Assembly (NCBI GenBank): GCA_902784435.1
Contig: CACZUR010000003.1
Coordinates: 54,085 to 118,084 of the forward strand
DNA from: an uncultured Bacteroidia bacterium
GTDB lineage: Bacteria; Bacteroidota; Bacteroidia; Bacteroidales; UBA932
Direction: 5' to 3'
DNA: 64,000 nt
A model generated the notes under the pieces. The model was not told the origin of the DNA. It searched no databases and was given only the letters and a program-made list of their open reading frames with translations. The translations under genes were made by a program, and so were the position numbers. Below are positions 26,661 to 36,409 of this stretch, one piece after another; positions within the stretch are counted from its first letter, which is position 1; the number at the start of each line of letters is the position of its first letter.

Positions 26661-27992
26661 ATGAAAAAGATACTGTATTTCCTCGCGCTGGCCATCGCCT
26701 TCACGGCGTGCGGCTGCGGAAAACCCAAGGAACTGCCCATCATCCATACGGGAGACCAAGCCAATGCGCCTACCGAACTCCTGTCCCTGGAAGCATCGGC
26801 CCGCGACAACTGGCAAATCTATCAGGTGAACCTGAAACTGTACGGCAATTCCGGCGCTTTCGGCAAGGTGCAGGCCCGCCTGGACGACATCAAGGCCCTG
26901 GGCACGGAAATCCTGTACCTGATGCCGGTGTACGCCGATGGAAAGACCGTTTTGCCGGGTTTGCCCGGAAACAAGCCTTTCGGCTCGCCCTACTGCATCA
27001 AGAACTACAAGGAAGTGAACAGCCTGTACGGCTCGCTGGAAGAGCTGCGCTCGCTGGTGAAGGCCGCCAAGGGCAAGGGCATGAAAGTGATGTTCGACTG
27101 GGTGGCCAACCACACCTCCTGGGACAACGTCTGGCTCACCGAGCACCCGGAGTGGTACGAGCACAAGGCCGACGGCAGCATCGCCTGGCCCACCAAGGAC
27201 GGTGAGTGGAAGGATGTCGCGCAGCTGGACTTCGGAAAGAAAGAGCTGTGGGCCGCCATGGAGGATGCCCTGGAATACTGGGTGAAGGAACTGGACATCG
27301 ACGGCTACCGCTGCGACTATGCCCACGGGGTGCGGGACGACTTCTGGAAAGAAGCCATCGGCCGCCTCAAAGAGCTCAAGCCCGGCTTTGTGATGCTGGC
27401 CGAAAGCGACTTCGACCGGATGTACAACAATGGCTTCGACATCATCTTCGACCGCGCCATGAAATCCAATATGCGCAAGCTCTTCTCCGGCGGGAAACCG
27501 GCCGATTTCGTGTCCTGGTACAAGGGTGACCTGGCCAAGGCCCCCGCGCCCAAGACCAAGCTCTACTTCGTCACCAACCACGACGACGCTACGGAGGGAA
27601 CCCCTGCCGCCCAGTTCGGCTCCAACGAGGCCGCCCTGGCCGCTTACGTGCTCATGAGCGCCCTCAACGGCAGCGCCATGGTTTACGGCTCGCAGGAAAC
27701 AGGCTACTCCTCCACCATCAACTTCTTCAATACCCAGACCATGGACTGGAAAGCCAATCCCAGTCTGACCCAGGCCTACCAGGCGGCCCTTTCCGACCTG
27801 GCGGCCGGCGACCGCAGCAAGGCCGTCAAGATTTACGGCCTGGAGTCCCTGGTGGTGGTCCGCTATGCCTCCGGCTTCACCGTGGCGGTGAATACAGGCA
27901 AGACGGGCCTCACCGCCAACTTGTCCAAGATAGGCACGGGCCTTCCCGAAAAGCAGAGCTTCGGCGCATACGAATTCAAAATCTGGAAATAG
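26661..27992 (+). CDS. GH13 alpha-amylase-type lipoprotein
   Basis: 443 residues, lipobox AIAFTAC17, so probably surface- or outer-membrane-anchored (SusG position). GH13 (beta/alpha)8 barrel: region I-like VMFDWVANHTSW, region II DGYRCD219YAHG (nucleophile), region III LAE248SDF (acid/base), region IV TNHD308DA. It lacks long extra carbohydrate-binding domains and is shorter than SusG (692). Likely endo-acting on starch or maltodextrin, making pieces for SusC. Four bases separate it from the SusA-like gene. Confidence 0.9.
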   Translation: MKKILYFLALAIAFTACGCGKPKELPIIHTGDQANAPTELLSLEASARDNWQIYQVNLKLYGNSGAFGKVQARLDDIKALGTEILYLMPVYADGKTVLPGLPGNKPFGSPYCIKNYKEVNSLYGSLEELRSLVKAAKGKGMKVMFDWVANHTSWDNVWLTEHPEWYEHKADGSIAWPTKDGEWKDVAQLDFGKKELWAAMEDALEYWVKELDIDGYRCDYAHGVRDDFWKEAIGRLKELKPGFVMLAESDFDRMYNNGFDIIFDRAMKSNMRKLFSGGKPADFVSWYKGDLAKAPAPKTKLYFVTNHDDATEGTPAAQFGSNEAALAAYVLMSALNGSAMVYGSQETGYSSTINFFNTQTMDWKANPSLTQAYQAALSDLAAGDRSKAVKIYGLESLVVVRYASGFTVAVNTGKTGLTANLSKIGTGLPEKQSFGAYEFKIWK

Positions 27993-27995
27993 ACC

Positions 27996-29921
27996 ATGGA
28001 CAGGATTGCCAAAAAATTAGTAGCTTTGGTATGCGGAATCCTTTGTTCCGTCACAGCCATGAATGCACAGAAAATTATTCAGCACGTAGAGCCGCTGTGC
28101 TGGTGGACCGGCATGAACACCGAGCTGCAGCTGCTGGTGCACGGCCACCAGATCGGCCAGGCCGATGTTACCCTGGAGGGCGGCGCCGGCGTATACATCA
28201 AGGCCGTCCACAAGGCCGACAGCCCCAACTACCTGTTCATCGACCTGCAGATTGACGCGGCCGCCAAGCCGGGCACCTATACCTTCGTTTTCCGGCAGGA
28301 TGGCGTCACCGTGCGCTACCCCTACCAGATCAACGCCCGCGCGGCCGGGTCGGCCCTGCGGGAAAGCTACACCACCGCCGACCTTATCTACCTCATTGTC
28401 CCGGACCGCTTTGCCGACGGAGACCCTTCCATCGACTCCACCCCGGATACGGCCGAAAAAGCCAACCGGCAGCAGCCCATGGGGCGCCACGGCGGTGATA
28501 TCCAGGGCATCATCGACCACCTGGACTATATCGCGGACCTGGGTGCCACGGCCCTCTGGAGCACGCCGCTGCTGGGCGACAACGCCCGCCACGGCTCCTA
28601 CCACGGCTATGCCTGCAGCGACTACTACCACATCGACCCCCGCTATGGCACCAACGAGAAATACAAAGAGCTGGTGGAGGCCGCCCACGCCAGGGGCATC
28701 AAGATCGTGATGGACGTGGTCACCAACCACGCCAGCACGGAGCACTGGTGGATGAAAGACCTGCCGTTCAAGGACTGGATCCATGTGAACGAGCCTTACA
28801 TCAATTCCAACCACACCATGAGCCTGGCCCTGGATCCCAACGCCTCCAAGGCCGACCTGGCCGTCATGGAAGAGGGCTGGTTCTCCCGCGGCATGCCGGA
28901 CATGAACCTGGACAACCCTTACATGCTCAAGTACTTCCAGCAGTGGGCAGTGTGGTGGATCGAGTACTCGGGCCTGGACGGTTTCCGGGTGGATACCTGG
29001 TTCTACAACGAGAAAGTGCCCATGTCGCAGTGGGCCAAGGCCGTGACGGATGAATACCCGCATTTTAACATCGTGGGAGAGAACTGGAACGCCAATCCGG
29101 ATTACTGCGCCTACTGGCAGAAGGACAATCCCAACCGGGACGGTTTCAATTCCTACCTGCCCAGCATCATGGACTTCCCGCTGCAGGGCGCCATCTCACA
29201 GGCTTTCTCCGCGCCCATCCCCCGGGAGGGTGCAGCGGAGCAGCAGCCTGCCCGCGGACGCCGCGGGGCCGACATCTCGGCCGTGTACAATGCCCTGTCG
29301 CACGACTTTATCTACCACGACCTCAGCCACATGCTCATCTTCCTGTCCAACCACGACATCGCCCGTATCGGTGACACCTTCGGACAGGACCCGCGCCGCA
29401 TGAAGATGGCTTTCACGCTGCTGGCCACGCTGCGGGGCATCCCCCAGCTGTTCTACGGGGACGAGATGATGTTCACCATCGGCAACCCCCGCCGCGACGA
29501 CGGGCGCCTGCGCATGGACTTCCCCGGCGGCTGGGCGGGCGACCCGGTGAATCTCTTCACCGAGGAAGGGCGCAGGAAGGCATCGGCTGCGCCGGAATGG
29601 GCCCACGCCCAGGACCTGCACGACTATGCCCGCACCCTTTTCCAATGGCGCAAGGGCAAGGAGGTGATCCATGCCGGCAAAACCCTGCACTTCCTGCCCC
29701 AGGACAACACATACGGCTATTTCCGCTACAACGAAAAAGAAGTGGTGTTTGTGTTCGTAAACAACTCCCAGGAGGCTAAAAACGTTCCCTGGACGCGCTT
29801 CAAGGAGATTTCCGAAGGCCTGGGCGCCGGTAAGGATGTCATTACCGGAGAGCGTATTACGGTGTCGGACAGCACGGTGGTTCCGGCCTTGAGCACGCTC
29901 ATCGTGGAATTTCAGAAATAA
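27996..29921 (+). CDS. susA: GH13 neopullulanase/cyclomaltodextrinase, SusA-like
   Basis: 641 residues; signal peptide ending at MNAQ, so periplasmic. An N-terminal beta-sandwich (about 25-115, as in SusA and neopullulanases) is followed by the GH13 barrel with MDVVTNHAST, FRVD333TWFY, VGE362NWN and LSNHD454IARIG, and a C-terminal beta domain. Degrades imported maltodextrins or cyclodextrins to maltose/glucose. Ends the first transcription unit; a strong terminator follows. Confidence 0.93.
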   Translation: MDRIAKKLVALVCGILCSVTAMNAQKIIQHVEPLCWWTGMNTELQLLVHGHQIGQADVTLEGGAGVYIKAVHKADSPNYLFIDLQIDAAAKPGTYTFVFRQDGVTVRYPYQINARAAGSALRESYTTADLIYLIVPDRFADGDPSIDSTPDTAEKANRQQPMGRHGGDIQGIIDHLDYIADLGATALWSTPLLGDNARHGSYHGYACSDYYHIDPRYGTNEKYKELVEAAHARGIKIVMDVVTNHASTEHWWMKDLPFKDWIHVNEPYINSNHTMSLALDPNASKADLAVMEEGWFSRGMPDMNLDNPYMLKYFQQWAVWWIEYSGLDGFRVDTWFYNEKVPMSQWAKAVTDEYPHFNIVGENWNANPDYCAYWQKDNPNRDGFNSYLPSIMDFPLQGAISQAFSAPIPREGAAEQQPARGRRGADISAVYNALSHDFIYHDLSHMLIFLSNHDIARIGDTFGQDPRRMKMAFTLLATLRGIPQLFYGDEMMFTIGNPRRDDGRLRMDFPGGWAGDPVNLFTEEGRRKASAAPEWAHAQDLHDYARTLFQWRKGKEVIHAGKTLHFLPQDNTYGYFRYNEKEVVFVFVNNSQEAKNVPWTRFKEISEGLGAGKDVITGERITVSDSTVVPALSTLIVEFQK

Positions 29922-29986
29922 GTGCGACGTCGGGAGACGTCCGGTTTCCAATGTTCATTAGTGTGTAGTTTTTTAGCATTGGACTG

Positions 29987-30019
29987 AAGGGGGTGAGTGT
30001 TGGTTATCACCCCCTTTTT
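29987..30019 (+). terminator. Strong intrinsic terminator after the SusA-like gene
   Basis: Arms GGGGGTGA / TCACCCCC around GTGTTGGTTA, then TTTTT. Confidence 0.85.
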
Positions 30020-30032
30020 CGTAAAAAATCCG

Positions 30033-30040
30033 TATCTTTA
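30033..30040 (+). promoter_or_regulatory. -7 box for the GH13-GH127 fusion gene
   Basis: TATCTTTA, one base off TAnnTTTG, 15 nt before the start; together with the terminator upstream it makes a separate unit. Confidence 0.55.
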
Positions 30041-30055
30041 CAAACGACAGGCTTT

Positions 30056-33000
30056 ATGAGATTCCGTCTAATCATACTGGCTCTTCTGCTGCCGGTCCTT
30101 TCCCGGGCCATTGCCATAGACCGCATGGACCCGCCCTTCTGGTATACGGGCATGCAGAACCAGGAGGTCCAGATTCTGTTTTACGGCCCCGGCGTCGCCC
30201 GGGCGCAGCTCAGTCTGGACCCTTATCCGGGCGTGAGCCTGAAAGAGGTGGCCACCGTCCAGAATCCCAATTACCTTTTCGTCTACCTGAATGTGGCGCC
30301 CGAAGCGCAGCCCGGCACCCTGCAGTTCACTTTCAAAGAGGGCCGCAAGAAGACCGTGCAGTCCTTCCGGCTGCATGAGCGCAATCCCAAGCCCGGAGCG
30401 CAGGGTTTTACCTCGGCCGATGTGCTGTATCTCATCATGCCCGACCGCTTTTCCAACGGCAATCCCGGCAACGACGTGCTGGGGGAGTGGGGTGTGAACC
30501 GCGGTAACGGCGGCGGCCACCACGGCGGCGACCTCCAGGGCATCCGGGACCACCTGGACTATCTGGATGCGCTGGGCGTGACGGCCATCTGGCTGAACCC
30601 GGTGCAGTTCAACAAGGGAAACGCTTCCCACGGCTACTCCATCTCGGACTATTATCAGGTGGATCCGCGCCTGGGCAGCAATGAGGAGTATTGCCAGTTC
30701 ATCGACGCCGCCCACGAAAAGGGCCTGAAGGTGGTCATGGACATGATTTTCAACCACTGCGGTCGTTCGCATTGGTGGATGGAAGACCTTCCGGAGCCGG
30801 ACTGGATTCATCCCAACATCGAAAGGACCACCCATTACAAGTGGACGCTGATGGATCCGCATGCTCCAGAGAGCGAGAAAGAGGTGCTGGTAAACGGCTG
30901 GTTCTCGGGCGGCATGCCGGACCTGAACCAGAAGAACCGCCACCTGGCCGCCTATCTGATCCAGAACAGCATCTGGTGGATAGAATATGCCCGCATCGAC
31001 GGCATCCGCATGGACACCTACCCGTATGCCGATTACGACTTCATGGTGCGCTGGTGCAGGGAAGTGGAAGCCCAGTACCCGGACTTCAACATCGTGGGCG
31101 AGGGCTGGTATCCCCGCAATTCTGCCGCCGGCTGGTGGCAGGGAGGATCGGCCCTGAACCCCTCCGACCCGCATCTGAAGACGGTGATGGACTTCGACCT
31201 CACCTTTACGGCCAAACGGGAAATGCTCAGGGAGAGCAACACCTCAGAAGGCTCCGAGGCCGGTCTTTTCAAGCTGTACGAATGCATCGCCCAGGACTTC
31301 CTGATTCCTGACCCTGGTCACGTGCTCACTTTCCTGGACAACCACGACATCGCCCGCTTCATGGAGCCCGGCGAGCCTGCCTGGAAGCTGAAGCAGGGCC
31401 TGGCCTTCCTGCTCACCACCCGCGGCATCCCGCAAATCTACTACGGGACCGAGATTGCGATGGGCGGGCGGGATGCCCTCCGTGCCGATTTCCCCGGCGG
31501 CTGGGCCGAAGACCCGCGCAGCGCCTTCACCCGGGAAGGGCGTACGGCCTTTGAAAATGAGTGCTGGGATTTTGCCAGCAAGCTGCTGAACTGGCGCCGG
31601 ACCTCCGGGCCTGTGGCTAATGGCAGGCTCATCCACTATACCCCGGACAATGCCACCAAGTGCTATGTCTATGCCCGCACGGACGGGAAAAACACCGTGC
31701 TGGTCATCCTGAACGGCTCCGACAAGGAACAGACCGTGCCCATGGGACGGTTCCGGGAGGCCATCGGCACCTATGACATCGGCCGGGATGCCGTCAGCGG
31801 AGAGGTGGTCAAGCTTACGGAACCCGTGAAAATAGCCCCCAGGGGGGTGTATGTGCTGGATCTGGCGCAATCGGCCCCGGCGTACGCGGTTTTTGACGAA
31901 GGTCTCATAGACCGCATTCAGGCGCAGGGCTGGCTGGCGGAAATCCTGAAACGCCAGCGGGAAGGCCTTACGGGCCACCCAGAGGCCATGGCCTACCCCT
32001 ACAACTCTGTGCTCTGGGCCGGAGAACTGAAGCGGGATTCCGACAGGCGCGGGGCCGACTGGTGGCGCTTCGAGCAAACCGCCTACTATCTGGACGGACT
32101 CACCCGCCTGGGCTATCTGCTGGACGACGAAGCCCTCCTGGCCAAATGGCAGGAAAACATAGAATATGTGCTGGCGCATCCGCTGCCTTTCAAAGAAGGG
32201 GTGGAACTGCCGCCGGCCGAACCCCGCGGAGGGCGGAGTTTCGGTGCGCAGGTGTCGGAGGACCCCCGCGCCCAGCAGCGGATCCAGCGCTTCCGGGAGC
32301 GGGATGCCCGCCGGCGCCGGATTGCCGCGATAGACCGTCCGGAAGGCCGTCTGGGCCCCGAAACCGAATCCATGGCCTGGCCCTGGGCCGTTTTCTTCCG
32401 GGCCGTCAAGGCATATTATGAGGCCACCGCAGACCCGCGCATCCCGGCCGCCCTGGAGAAGAATTACCTGTCCTATCCGGTGGAGGAACTGGGAATGGAC
32501 CGCTTCGTGGTTAACGTGGAGGGTATGCTGTGGACTTACTCCCTCACCGGGAATCCCGCCCTGCTGGAGCGTGCCGTGGCCGCCTGGAAGGAGAATGCCT
32601 CCGAGCTTACGCAGGCATCGGCCCTGGACGGGAGCGAATTCCACATGCACGGGGTTACCATGAACGAACTCCTGAAGGTTCCGCTGCTGCTGTACGAATA
32701 CACCGGCGAAAAGCCTTACCTGGATGCCGCGCTGCACGCGATGGCCAAGATGGAAGGGCCCAATATGCTGGTGGACGGTGTGAATTCCTCGTCCGAGGCC
32801 CTCGCGGGCAACGACGCCCTGGCCAGCCACGAGACCTGCGATGTCAGCGACTACACCTGGACGGCCGGTTACTACCTCATGGCTACCGGCGACGGCAGCT
32901 GGGCCGACCGCATAGAGAACGCCATCTTCAACGCGGGCCTGGGCTCCATCACCAAGGACTTCCGCTCCATGCAGTATTTCTCCTGCCCCAACCAGGTCAT

Positions 33001-33868
33001 CGCCACGGGTAACTCCAACCACAACCGTTTCAAGCACGGTCTCACCTGGATGGCTTACCGGCCCATCCACGAGACGGAATGCTGTATAGGCAACCTGCAC
33101 CGCTATATGCCCAATTACGTGGCCCGCATGTGGCTCAAGGACCGGAACGGGCAGCCGGTGGCCGCCCTCTACGGGCCTTCCACCGTTGAATACGGCCTGG
33201 GCGGCGGCCTCAGCGTGCGCATCGTGGAAGAGACCGCCTATCCCTTCGAGGAGCAGGTGCGCTTTACCTTCCGCTTCTTCCGGAACGGGGCCGAAGTAAG
33301 CACTCCCGTTCCCATGGATTTCACCTACCGCATTCCCGGGTGGTGTCCGTCGGCCCAGGGAAAAGGCTTCCATACCGTTTCGCGCAGCTGGGTGAGCGGT
33401 GAGAGCTTTACCGTACAGCTTCCTATGCAGGTGGAGCCGGTAGAGACGCCCGGAGGCGGCCTTTCGCTTCGCCGCGGCCCCATCCTGTACACCTATGCCG
33501 TTCCTGCCAGCGTACAGGAAGATACGGCAGTTTATGACAATCTGGCCGGGAAAGTGTCGGCCAATCCGGATTTCAAGAGCTGGTCCATGACTCCCGCCGG
33601 GGCCTGGAACTATGCCCTGGTGCAGGACCGGCTGCAGGAAGTGAAACTGGTCCGGACCGGTGCCGAAGGCTTCCCCTTCGACCCTTCGGCCGTACCTCTG
33701 AAACTGCGGGTGCCCGTGGTGAAGGTCCAGGGCTGGACGCTGGACCAGGACCGGTATACGCCTGCCTTGCCCCAGACCGTAGTGCCGGAAAGCCGGAAAG
33801 TCTCCTATATAGAACTTGTACCTTACGGGAGCACCACGCTCCGGCTCACCATATTCCCGAAATACTAA
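30056..33868 (+). CDS. Fusion of GH13 neopullulanase and GH127-clan hydrolase
   Basis: 1270 residues from the ATG at 30056 (signal peptide RLIILALLLPVLSRAIA; the longer frame starts inside the terminator). Residues about 20-610 are a complete SusA-like GH13 with N-terminal sandwich, MDMIFNHCGR, IRMD320TY, VGE349GWY and LDNHD431IARF. Residues about 616-1270 are a DUF1680/GH127-type (alpha/alpha)6 region with SSE914A, E926TC928D and E1008C1009C1010IGN, matching the Glu and Zn-binding Cys set of beta-L-arabinofuranosidases. Both active sites look intact. A linker of about 60 residues near 740-790 is Arg- and Gln-rich. The GH31 gene follows 12 bases later. Two-enzyme polypeptide, periplasmic; real substrate of the second half unknown. 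Confidence 0.88.
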   Translation: MRFRLIILALLLPVLSRAIAIDRMDPPFWYTGMQNQEVQILFYGPGVARAQLSLDPYPGVSLKEVATVQNPNYLFVYLNVAPEAQPGTLQFTFKEGRKKTVQSFRLHERNPKPGAQGFTSADVLYLIMPDRFSNGNPGNDVLGEWGVNRGNGGGHHGGDLQGIRDHLDYLDALGVTAIWLNPVQFNKGNASHGYSISDYYQVDPRLGSNEEYCQFIDAAHEKGLKVVMDMIFNHCGRSHWWMEDLPEPDWIHPNIERTTHYKWTLMDPHAPESEKEVLVNGWFSGGMPDLNQKNRHLAAYLIQNSIWWIEYARIDGIRMDTYPYADYDFMVRWCREVEAQYPDFNIVGEGWYPRNSAAGWWQGGSALNPSDPHLKTVMDFDLTFTAKREMLRESNTSEGSEAGLFKLYECIAQDFLIPDPGHVLTFLDNHDIARFMEPGEPAWKLKQGLAFLLTTRGIPQIYYGTEIAMGGRDALRADFPGGWAEDPRSAFTREGRTAFENECWDFASKLLNWRRTSGPVANGRLIHYTPDNATKCYVYARTDGKNTVLVILNGSDKEQTVPMGRFREAIGTYDIGRDAVSGEVVKLTEPVKIAPRGVYVLDLAQSAPAYAVFDEGLIDRIQAQGWLAEILKRQREGLTGHPEAMAYPYNSVLWAGELKRDSDRRGADWWRFEQTAYYLDGLTRLGYLLDDEALLAKWQENIEYVLAHPLPFKEGVELPPAEPRGGRSFGAQVSEDPRAQQRIQRFRERDARRRRIAAIDRPEGRLGPETESMAWPWAVFFRAVKAYYEATADPRIPAALEKNYLSYPVEELGMDRFVVNVEGMLWTYSLTGNPALLERAVAAWKENASELTQASALDGSEFHMHGVTMNELLKVPLLLYEYTGEKPYLDAALHAMAKMEGPNMLVDGVNSSSEALAGNDALASHETCDVSDYTWTAGYYLMATGDGSWADRIENAIFNAGLGSITKDFRSMQYFSCPNQVIATGNSNHNRFKHGLTWMAYRPIHETECCIGNLHRYMPNYVARMWLKDRNGQPVAALYGPSTVEYGLGGGLSVRIVEETAYPFEEQVRFTFRFFRNGAEVSTPVPMDFTYRIPGWCPSAQGKGFHTVSRSWVSGESFTVQLPMQVEPVETPGGGLSLRRGPILYTYAVPASVQEDTAVYDNLAGKVSANPDFKSWSMTPAGAWNYALVQDRLQEVKLVRTGAEGFPFDPSAVPLKLRVPVVKVQGWTLDQDRYTPALPQTVVPESRKVSYIELVPYGSTTLRLTIFPKY

Positions 33869-33880
33869 AACAAAACCCAT

Positions 33881-36226
33881 ATGCGTAAACTGTTGCTCAT
33901 AACCGCTCTTGTTGCGGCCGCTTTCCAGGCCTTTGCCGCCTCCGGAAACAATCCCGTAGCCAATCCCAAAGCCCAGGTGGTGGAAGGAAAGGCCCGTTTC
34001 ACCGTGCTCACGGACCGGCTCGTCCGCCTGGAATGGGCGGCCGACGGCCAGTTTGAAGACCATGCCTCGCTGGCCGTCGTGAACCGCGACCTGCCGGTGC
34101 CGGCCTTCAGCGTTTCCCGTTCCGGCGGGGCCCTGACCCTGAAAACGAAGTCCCTTACCCTCGTGTACAAGGGCGGGGAAGGTCCTCTTTCGGCCGACAA
34201 TCTTTCCGTCACTTTCAAAATGGGCGGGAAAACCGTGAAATGGCATCCCGGCCTGGAAGACACGGGCAACCTGATGGGCACCGCCCGCACGCTGGACGGC
34301 TGCGAGGGCCCGGACAAGATTAACTTCAACGACCCCATGGAGAAGGGCATCCTGTCCCGCGACGGCTGGGCCGTGGTGGACGAGAGCCAGCGGCATCTGC
34401 TGGTGCCCGACGACAGCGACTGGGGCGAATGGGTGGCCGCCCGTCCGGAAGGGGAGCGGCAGGACCTGTACCTGTTTGCCTACGGCCACGACTACAAGGC
34501 CGCCCTGGCCGATTATACGAAGGTGGCCGGCAGCATCCCCATGCCCCCGAAGTTTGTCTTCGGATACTGGTGGAGCCGCTACTGGGCCTACACGGACCGG
34601 GAATTCCTGGCCCTGGGACAGGAATTCCGTGAGCGGAAACTGCCCATCGACGTGATGGTGATTGACATGGACTGGCACCACACCTGGCAGCATGCCAGCC
34701 GCGAAGAAAAGCGCAAAGGCATCGGCTGGACCGGCTACACCTGGAACCGCGACCTCATCGCCCAGCCGGAAGCATTCCTGGCGCAGGTGCATGCCCTGGG
34801 GCTCAAGACGTCCCTGAACCTGCATCCGGCCGGCGGCATCAGCCCGCGCGAGAATCAGTATCCGGCCTTCCTGGCCGACTATCTGTCCCGGACCAGCGAC
34901 TATGACGGCCCGCGCGGCTACCTCCTGCGCGACGGCAATTACACCGATGTGCCGTTCCGGATCGACCAGCGTGCCTGGACCGACGCCTATTTCAATTCCG
35001 TCCTGCATCCCCTGGAGAAAGAGGGCGTAGACTTCTGGTGGCTGGATTGGCAGCAGTGGAAGGAGAGCAAGTATACCCCCGGCTTGAGCAACACCTTCTG
35101 GCTCAACCATACCTTCTTCAACGACAAGGTACGCCGCAACCGCGGCCTGGCCCCCGAGAAGGCCGAACGTCCGCTCATCTATCACCGCTGGGGCGGTCTG
35201 GGCAGCCACCGGTATCAGCTGGGTTTCTCCGGCGACACCCACATCAAATGGGAGGTGCTGGGTTACCTGCCGGAATTCACCGCTACGGCTTCCAACGTGC
35301 TCTACGGCTACTGGGGCCACGACCTGGGCGGCCACATGCAGCGCGGCGACCACCCCACAGACCCGGAACTGTTCACCCGCTGGCTGCAGTATGGTGTTTT
35401 CTCGCCCATCTTCAAGACACACAGCACCTCATCGGCCGTCCTGGAGCGCCGCATCTGGATGTTCCCGGACCACTACGAATACATGAAAGCGGCCCTGGAG
35501 CTCCGTTATGCCCTGTCCCCGTACATCTACGACATGGCCCGGGAGGCCTATGAGACGGGCATTTCCCTGTGCCGGCCGCTCTACTACGAGTATCCGGAAA
35601 AGGCCGAAGCCTACCAGTGGAAACAGGAGTACTTCTTCGGCGACAATATCCTGGCCGCCACTGTGTGCGAGCCCGTCGGGGCCGACGGCCTGGCTGGCCG
35701 CGACGTATGGCTTCCCGCCGGTACCCAGTGGTACGACATGGCCCACCACCAACTGCTGCCGGGCGGCACCGTGCAGAAACTGCAGTACGCCATCGGGGAA
35801 AACTGCTGGTTCGTGAAAGCCGGCGCCATCCTGCCTCTGGCCGGGGAAGGCATCCAGAACCTGCAGTCCGTGTCTGATGAACTGCGCATCTACATTGCCC
35901 CGGGTAACGGCCGCAGCAGCTACACGCATTTCGAGGACGACGGCGTTTCGCAGGCCTATCCCACCCAGTTCTCCGCCACGAAGATTGTCAAGGTGGCCAG
36001 CGGTTCCGGCGTGACGGTGGAAATCGGCCCGGCCGAAGGCTCCTATGCCGGCAAACCCGCCAGCCGCAAGCTCTCGCTGGTGCTGGGCGGCGCCTCCCGC
36101 TGCCCCAAGGCCACGCTGAACGGCCAGCCGCTGGAGTGCCAATACAATGCCGATACCCGCGAAGCCTCGGTCTTCCTCCCCGCCACCCCCGCCGCCCAGG
36201 CCCAGAAGGTGGTGGTGAAGTGGTAA
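33881..36226 (+). CDS. GH31 alpha-glucosidase, exported
   Basis: 781 residues, signal peptide ending at FAAS. N-terminal GH31 beta-sandwich, then the barrel: PPKFVFGYWWSRYWAYTD, nucleophile region FWWLD389WQQW, acid/base region FSGD452THIKWEV, and LYGYWGHDLGGHM. C-terminal beta domains complete the fold. Splits glucose from the non-reducing end of oligosaccharides. It fills the role that SusB (GH97) has in the classical Sus locus. Co-transcribed with the fusion gene; hairpin E2 follows. Confidence 0.93.
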   Translation: MRKLLLITALVAAAFQAFAASGNNPVANPKAQVVEGKARFTVLTDRLVRLEWAADGQFEDHASLAVVNRDLPVPAFSVSRSGGALTLKTKSLTLVYKGGEGPLSADNLSVTFKMGGKTVKWHPGLEDTGNLMGTARTLDGCEGPDKINFNDPMEKGILSRDGWAVVDESQRHLLVPDDSDWGEWVAARPEGERQDLYLFAYGHDYKAALADYTKVAGSIPMPPKFVFGYWWSRYWAYTDREFLALGQEFRERKLPIDVMVIDMDWHHTWQHASREEKRKGIGWTGYTWNRDLIAQPEAFLAQVHALGLKTSLNLHPAGGISPRENQYPAFLADYLSRTSDYDGPRGYLLRDGNYTDVPFRIDQRAWTDAYFNSVLHPLEKEGVDFWWLDWQQWKESKYTPGLSNTFWLNHTFFNDKVRRNRGLAPEKAERPLIYHRWGGLGSHRYQLGFSGDTHIKWEVLGYLPEFTATASNVLYGYWGHDLGGHMQRGDHPTDPELFTRWLQYGVFSPIFKTHSTSSAVLERRIWMFPDHYEYMKAALELRYALSPYIYDMAREAYETGISLCRPLYYEYPEKAEAYQWKQEYFFGDNILAATVCEPVGADGLAGRDVWLPAGTQWYDMAHHQLLPGGTVQKLQYAIGENCWFVKAGAILPLAGEGIQNLQSVSDELRIYIAPGNGRSSYTHFEDDGVSQAYPTQFSATKIVKVASGSGVTVEIGPAEGSYAGKPASRKLSLVLGGASRCPKATLNGQPLECQYNADTREASVFLPATPAAQAQKVVVKW

Positions 36227-36314
36227 TGCCGGTGTGACCTTCCCCAAAATGCCCCATGATCTTCCCCGGCCGTTTTGTGGCTGGCTCGTAAGTGTTTGAT
36301 TTATAGTATGTTAT

Positions 36315-36351
36315 GGATTTTTATCGGAGCAAATTGCGCCGATAAAAATCC
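36315..36351. repeat. Hairpin element E2 between convergent genes
   Basis: Perfect 13-bp arms GGATTTTTATCGG / CCGATAAAAATCC around AGCAAATTGCG, flanked by TTTGATTTATAG and CTCGTTGATG. Lies between the GH31 gene and rsmA and can stop either transcript. Same arms, with one change, as the element before asd. Confidence 0.7.
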
Positions 36352-36409
36352 ACAACTCGTTGATGGTGAGGCGTTTGTGCACCAGGCATACCCAGCCTTT
36401 CGGGGGTAC

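Noticed and set aside
29924-29945. GACGTC-GGGA-GACGTC as an operator
   Set aside because: Two adjacent six-base palindromes right after a stop codon; too short and too isolated to support.
31244-35422. Long antisense open frame opposite the fusion and GH31 genes
   Set aside because: Same shadow effect; the plus-strand products have intact catalytic motifs.
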